This document shows, one piece after another, positions 62,138-64,000 of a DNA stretch of 64,000 nt. The stretch spans positions 13,486,913 through 13,550,912 of the forward strand of contig NC_049997.1 in NCBI RefSeq assembly GCF_000003815.2, written 5' to 3'. The translations under genes and the position numbers were made by a program. The notes below the pieces were generated by a model that was given only the letters and a program-made list of their open reading frames with translations, had not been told where the DNA came from and ran no database searches. This DNA comes from Branchiostoma floridae (lineage: Eukaryota > Chordata > Leptocardii > Amphioxiformes > Branchiostomatidae). Position 1 is the first letter of the stretch, and every line of letters begins with the position of its first letter.

Positions 62138-62345
62138 AATGAATCTAGACAAACCTTTAGTTATAAAGCATATCTGTTCTTACATTTTCAATATCACAAG
62201 GAAACGAGAAGAAGTCGAGTGTACGCAGTACACTATGATTCTTGAGTAGTGTAGATTCATTGAATCATTGTATCATGTTGTATCATTTGTTGTGATCTGT
62301 ACTGAACCCAGTGGGTATGTATGTACAATAAAGGTCTTCATTCAA
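62138..62345 (+). mobile_element. 5'-truncated LINE 3' end, second copy
   Basis: The sequence from AATGAATCTAGACAAACCTT to AATAAAGGTCTTCATTCA matches 4383-4588 almost base for base. It therefore marks a second insertion of the same LINE family, truncated further in the 5' direction. Only the tail of the ORF remains. Confidence 0.85.
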
Positions 62346-62868
62346 TTATAATACGGCTGGATACCAGGCTACGAGGGTGTGGTACAGAGGGAGGGGGAGG
62401 GAGGGAGAAAGAGAGAGAGACGAGGTCAAGCAAAAAATATTTTGCTTTCGGTCACAGTCCTGAAAAATAGGTTCGGTCGGTATGGATTCTCCTATTTTGT
62501 TTTGTTTCTTGTTCGACTTCAACCGAAGTGATCCAACAAGTGCACGGGACCTCCATTAAACCCTCCATAAACGTAACAAAGTAGTACATTTCTTACTATG
62601 CATTCTAACTTCAACTGTTGAAAGTCTTACTCTTAGTATTGGAAATACAAGAAGTCTGTATTGAATTTCAGACGGAATTTCTTTTGTCTTACAAGTCGAA
62701 CAAAAAAAGACCAGGGTCGGCAGGTTTTCGCTAGGGATCGGTCGGGTAACTGTGTGCACGATATCTTTCCTTGGTCTTTATAAATACAATAGATAAACAG
62801 AAGTATACAATGTCACAAAGTGCACTGTATATAATTCTATCAGTCTGTTGACGTTTCCGTGGCTGCAG

Positions 62869-62975
62869 GTTGTGGTGCGACCCACCGGGATGTCCTGGGC
62901 CCGTACTACCTGCACGGAGTCCCGCACCAGCGACTGGTGTGCTCCGGGGGGCCATATCTACTGGTCACGGGAACG
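62869..62975 (+). CDS. Exon resembling the start of an intradiol ring-cleavage dioxygenase domain
   Basis: This 107 bp exon lies between a good acceptor (GGCTGCAG) and a donor (GTGAGT) and encodes 35 full codons. The reading CGATHRDVLGPYY, then HGVP, then PYLLVTGT, fits the first strand block of intradiol dioxygenases, where a Thr-x-x-Asp-x-Leu-Gly-Pro-[FY]-Tyr stretch is followed by a basic residue and a hydrophobic strand ending in Gly-x-Val. These enzymes use a non-haem Fe(III) bound by two Tyr and two His to open catechol rings. Those residues would be in later exons, outside the window. The assignment comes from one short exon and is tentative. Entry is phase 1, so an upstream exon must exist; none was found with confidence. 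Confidence 0.45.
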
Positions 62976-63189
62976 GTGAGTCACAGTTTCTACCAGTGGT
63001 GACCGACAGTGGAACTGGTAAGTGACAGTGACAGTGGGGGTTCAAGTAGCGCCAACCGAGACCACGTGAGTCACAGGCTGGATAAATGCCTGCCCACAGG
63101 GATATCGGACTCGGAGATTCGAGGATGGAATCTTGAAAAGAAAAGGGGGAGTGTATTGAGGGCCAAGTGTCGCAAAATTAAACATATAC

Positions 63190-63398
63190 ATAGAACGATT
63201 TTTCTCTCACACAGAAGAGTTGAAAAAGGTCTCACACACAGACAGATTTTTCTCTCTCACACATCAGTGGAAAAAATTCGCACACATTGACAGATTTTTC
63301 TCTCTCACACAACAGTTGAAAAAGGTCGCACACATTGACAGATTTTTCTCTCTCACACAAGAGTTGAAAAAGGTCCCACACATAGACAGATTTTTAAA
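63190..63398. repeat. ~54 bp tandem repeat (GACAGATTTTTCTCTCTCAC)
   Basis: Four units of GACAGATTTTTCTCTCTCAC followed by ACAAGAGTTGAAAAAGGTCG and CACACATT, plus a partial fifth. The unit is a multiple of three in length, so open frames across it are repeat artefacts. It lies about 200 bp after the dioxygenase-like exon, probably in an intron. Confidence 0.9.
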
Positions 63399-64000
63399 AG
63401 GTGACTTTTTACCCTGTGTCGTCCTATACAATTCTTCACAAATGTTATAAATGCAAGCATGTACACACGGTTTCTCAGTTCAACATGTACTCTGCTCTTC
63501 AATATAGAGGCTATAACATTCCTGACACAACAACGATTTTGGTGTTTCCGCCTCTTATTCTTACTCAGCGCTTATGTTTATGCTCACGGAACTGTATATG
63601 CAGACAAAACAATATAACGTTATGCCATCGTTGTATCAATGCATTAGTTTATGATGATAAGAGACTTGCTAATTCAAATACGTCACTTCAAAGCATCATA
63701 TTATTTAAGTGAATACAGTGGCCGCTATTCAAATCCATTTCTATTTCAGCATTCAAGATACAATGGCCAGCATGACTTTGACTTTTGATCTGTTATATAG
63801 CTTATATGATTTGCTTTTTCCCAAATTGAGACACTGTCTCACTGTCCCAATGTCTCTGGAGTCATAGAATGTACGCACATATGTCATATAAGTTGTCCTT
63901 CAAAGACTCAAACTTGCACGCTCGATATCTTTCTTAGATACTCTTTCAGATCGTTCTTGCAGTCACACATAATATCTGTCAAAACAAATATCACCCCAAA
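63399..64000. other. No feature recognised
   Basis: AT-rich sequence up to the window edge, probably intronic if the dioxygenase-like gene continues to the right. Confidence 0.5.

Noticed and set aside
63220-63450. A 76-codon ORF with repeated DRFFSLT.
   Set aside because: It is a translation of the 54 bp tandem repeat, whose length is a multiple of three.

Overview
This is an intron-rich animal genome with short introns, GT-AG splice sites, many small non-autonomous DNA transposons, several non-LTR retrotransposon fragments, minisatellites and nine assembly gaps (six exactly 100 N). The recognisable genes are metazoan: an axonemal dynein heavy chain, ATRIP, a CBR1-type carbonyl reductase, a TRPC-like channel and an LDLa membrane protein. 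My inference is a lancelet (Branchiostoma), from gene structure and repeat style. No diagnostic marker is present, so the genus is not proven.

Layout. Bases 1-10790 are one very large interrupted palindrome whose arms carry tandem ~335 bp units toward the ends and short MITEs and an AT-hairpin array near the centre; no host gene is seen in it. Bases 11270-28340 hold a small gene family I do not recognise. Gene A is on the minus strand (11306-14961, 236 aa). Gene B is on the plus strand (19030-22738, 229 aa). Locus C (25806-28301) is an inverted duplicate of A that lost exons 1-4 and gained a Helentron-like insertion. A LINE reverse transcriptase (17083-18829) lies between A and B.

Bases 28350-38870 are mostly repeats: a 16 bp minisatellite running in frame into a second LINE reverse transcriptase, a TAA-flanked DNA element with G/C-tract termini, a second Helentron-like element in inverted orientation, and MITEs. 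Bases 39119-43890 contain a MITE with a 9 bp target duplication and the 3' half of an LDLa single-pass membrane protein with a PPPPY tail.

Bases 44619-51424 hold a head-to-head pair: carbonyl reductase (minus, nine exons, complete) and the N-terminal half of ATRIP (plus), which stops at a gap. Bases 52897-55035 encode the pore half of a TRPC-like channel (minus), and 55892-61411 encode fourteen exons of the C-terminal part of a dynein heavy chain most like DNAH3 (minus). The right edge carries one plus-strand exon (62869-62975) resembling the start of an intradiol ring-cleavage dioxygenase domain, followed by a ~55 bp tandem repeat.

Exon boundaries were placed by hand on GT/AG sites and checked for phase continuity. 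For genes A and B, the carbonyl reductase and the dynein, every junction is phase-consistent. Family names rest on remembered protein families, not on a database search. The genes do not form one pathway.
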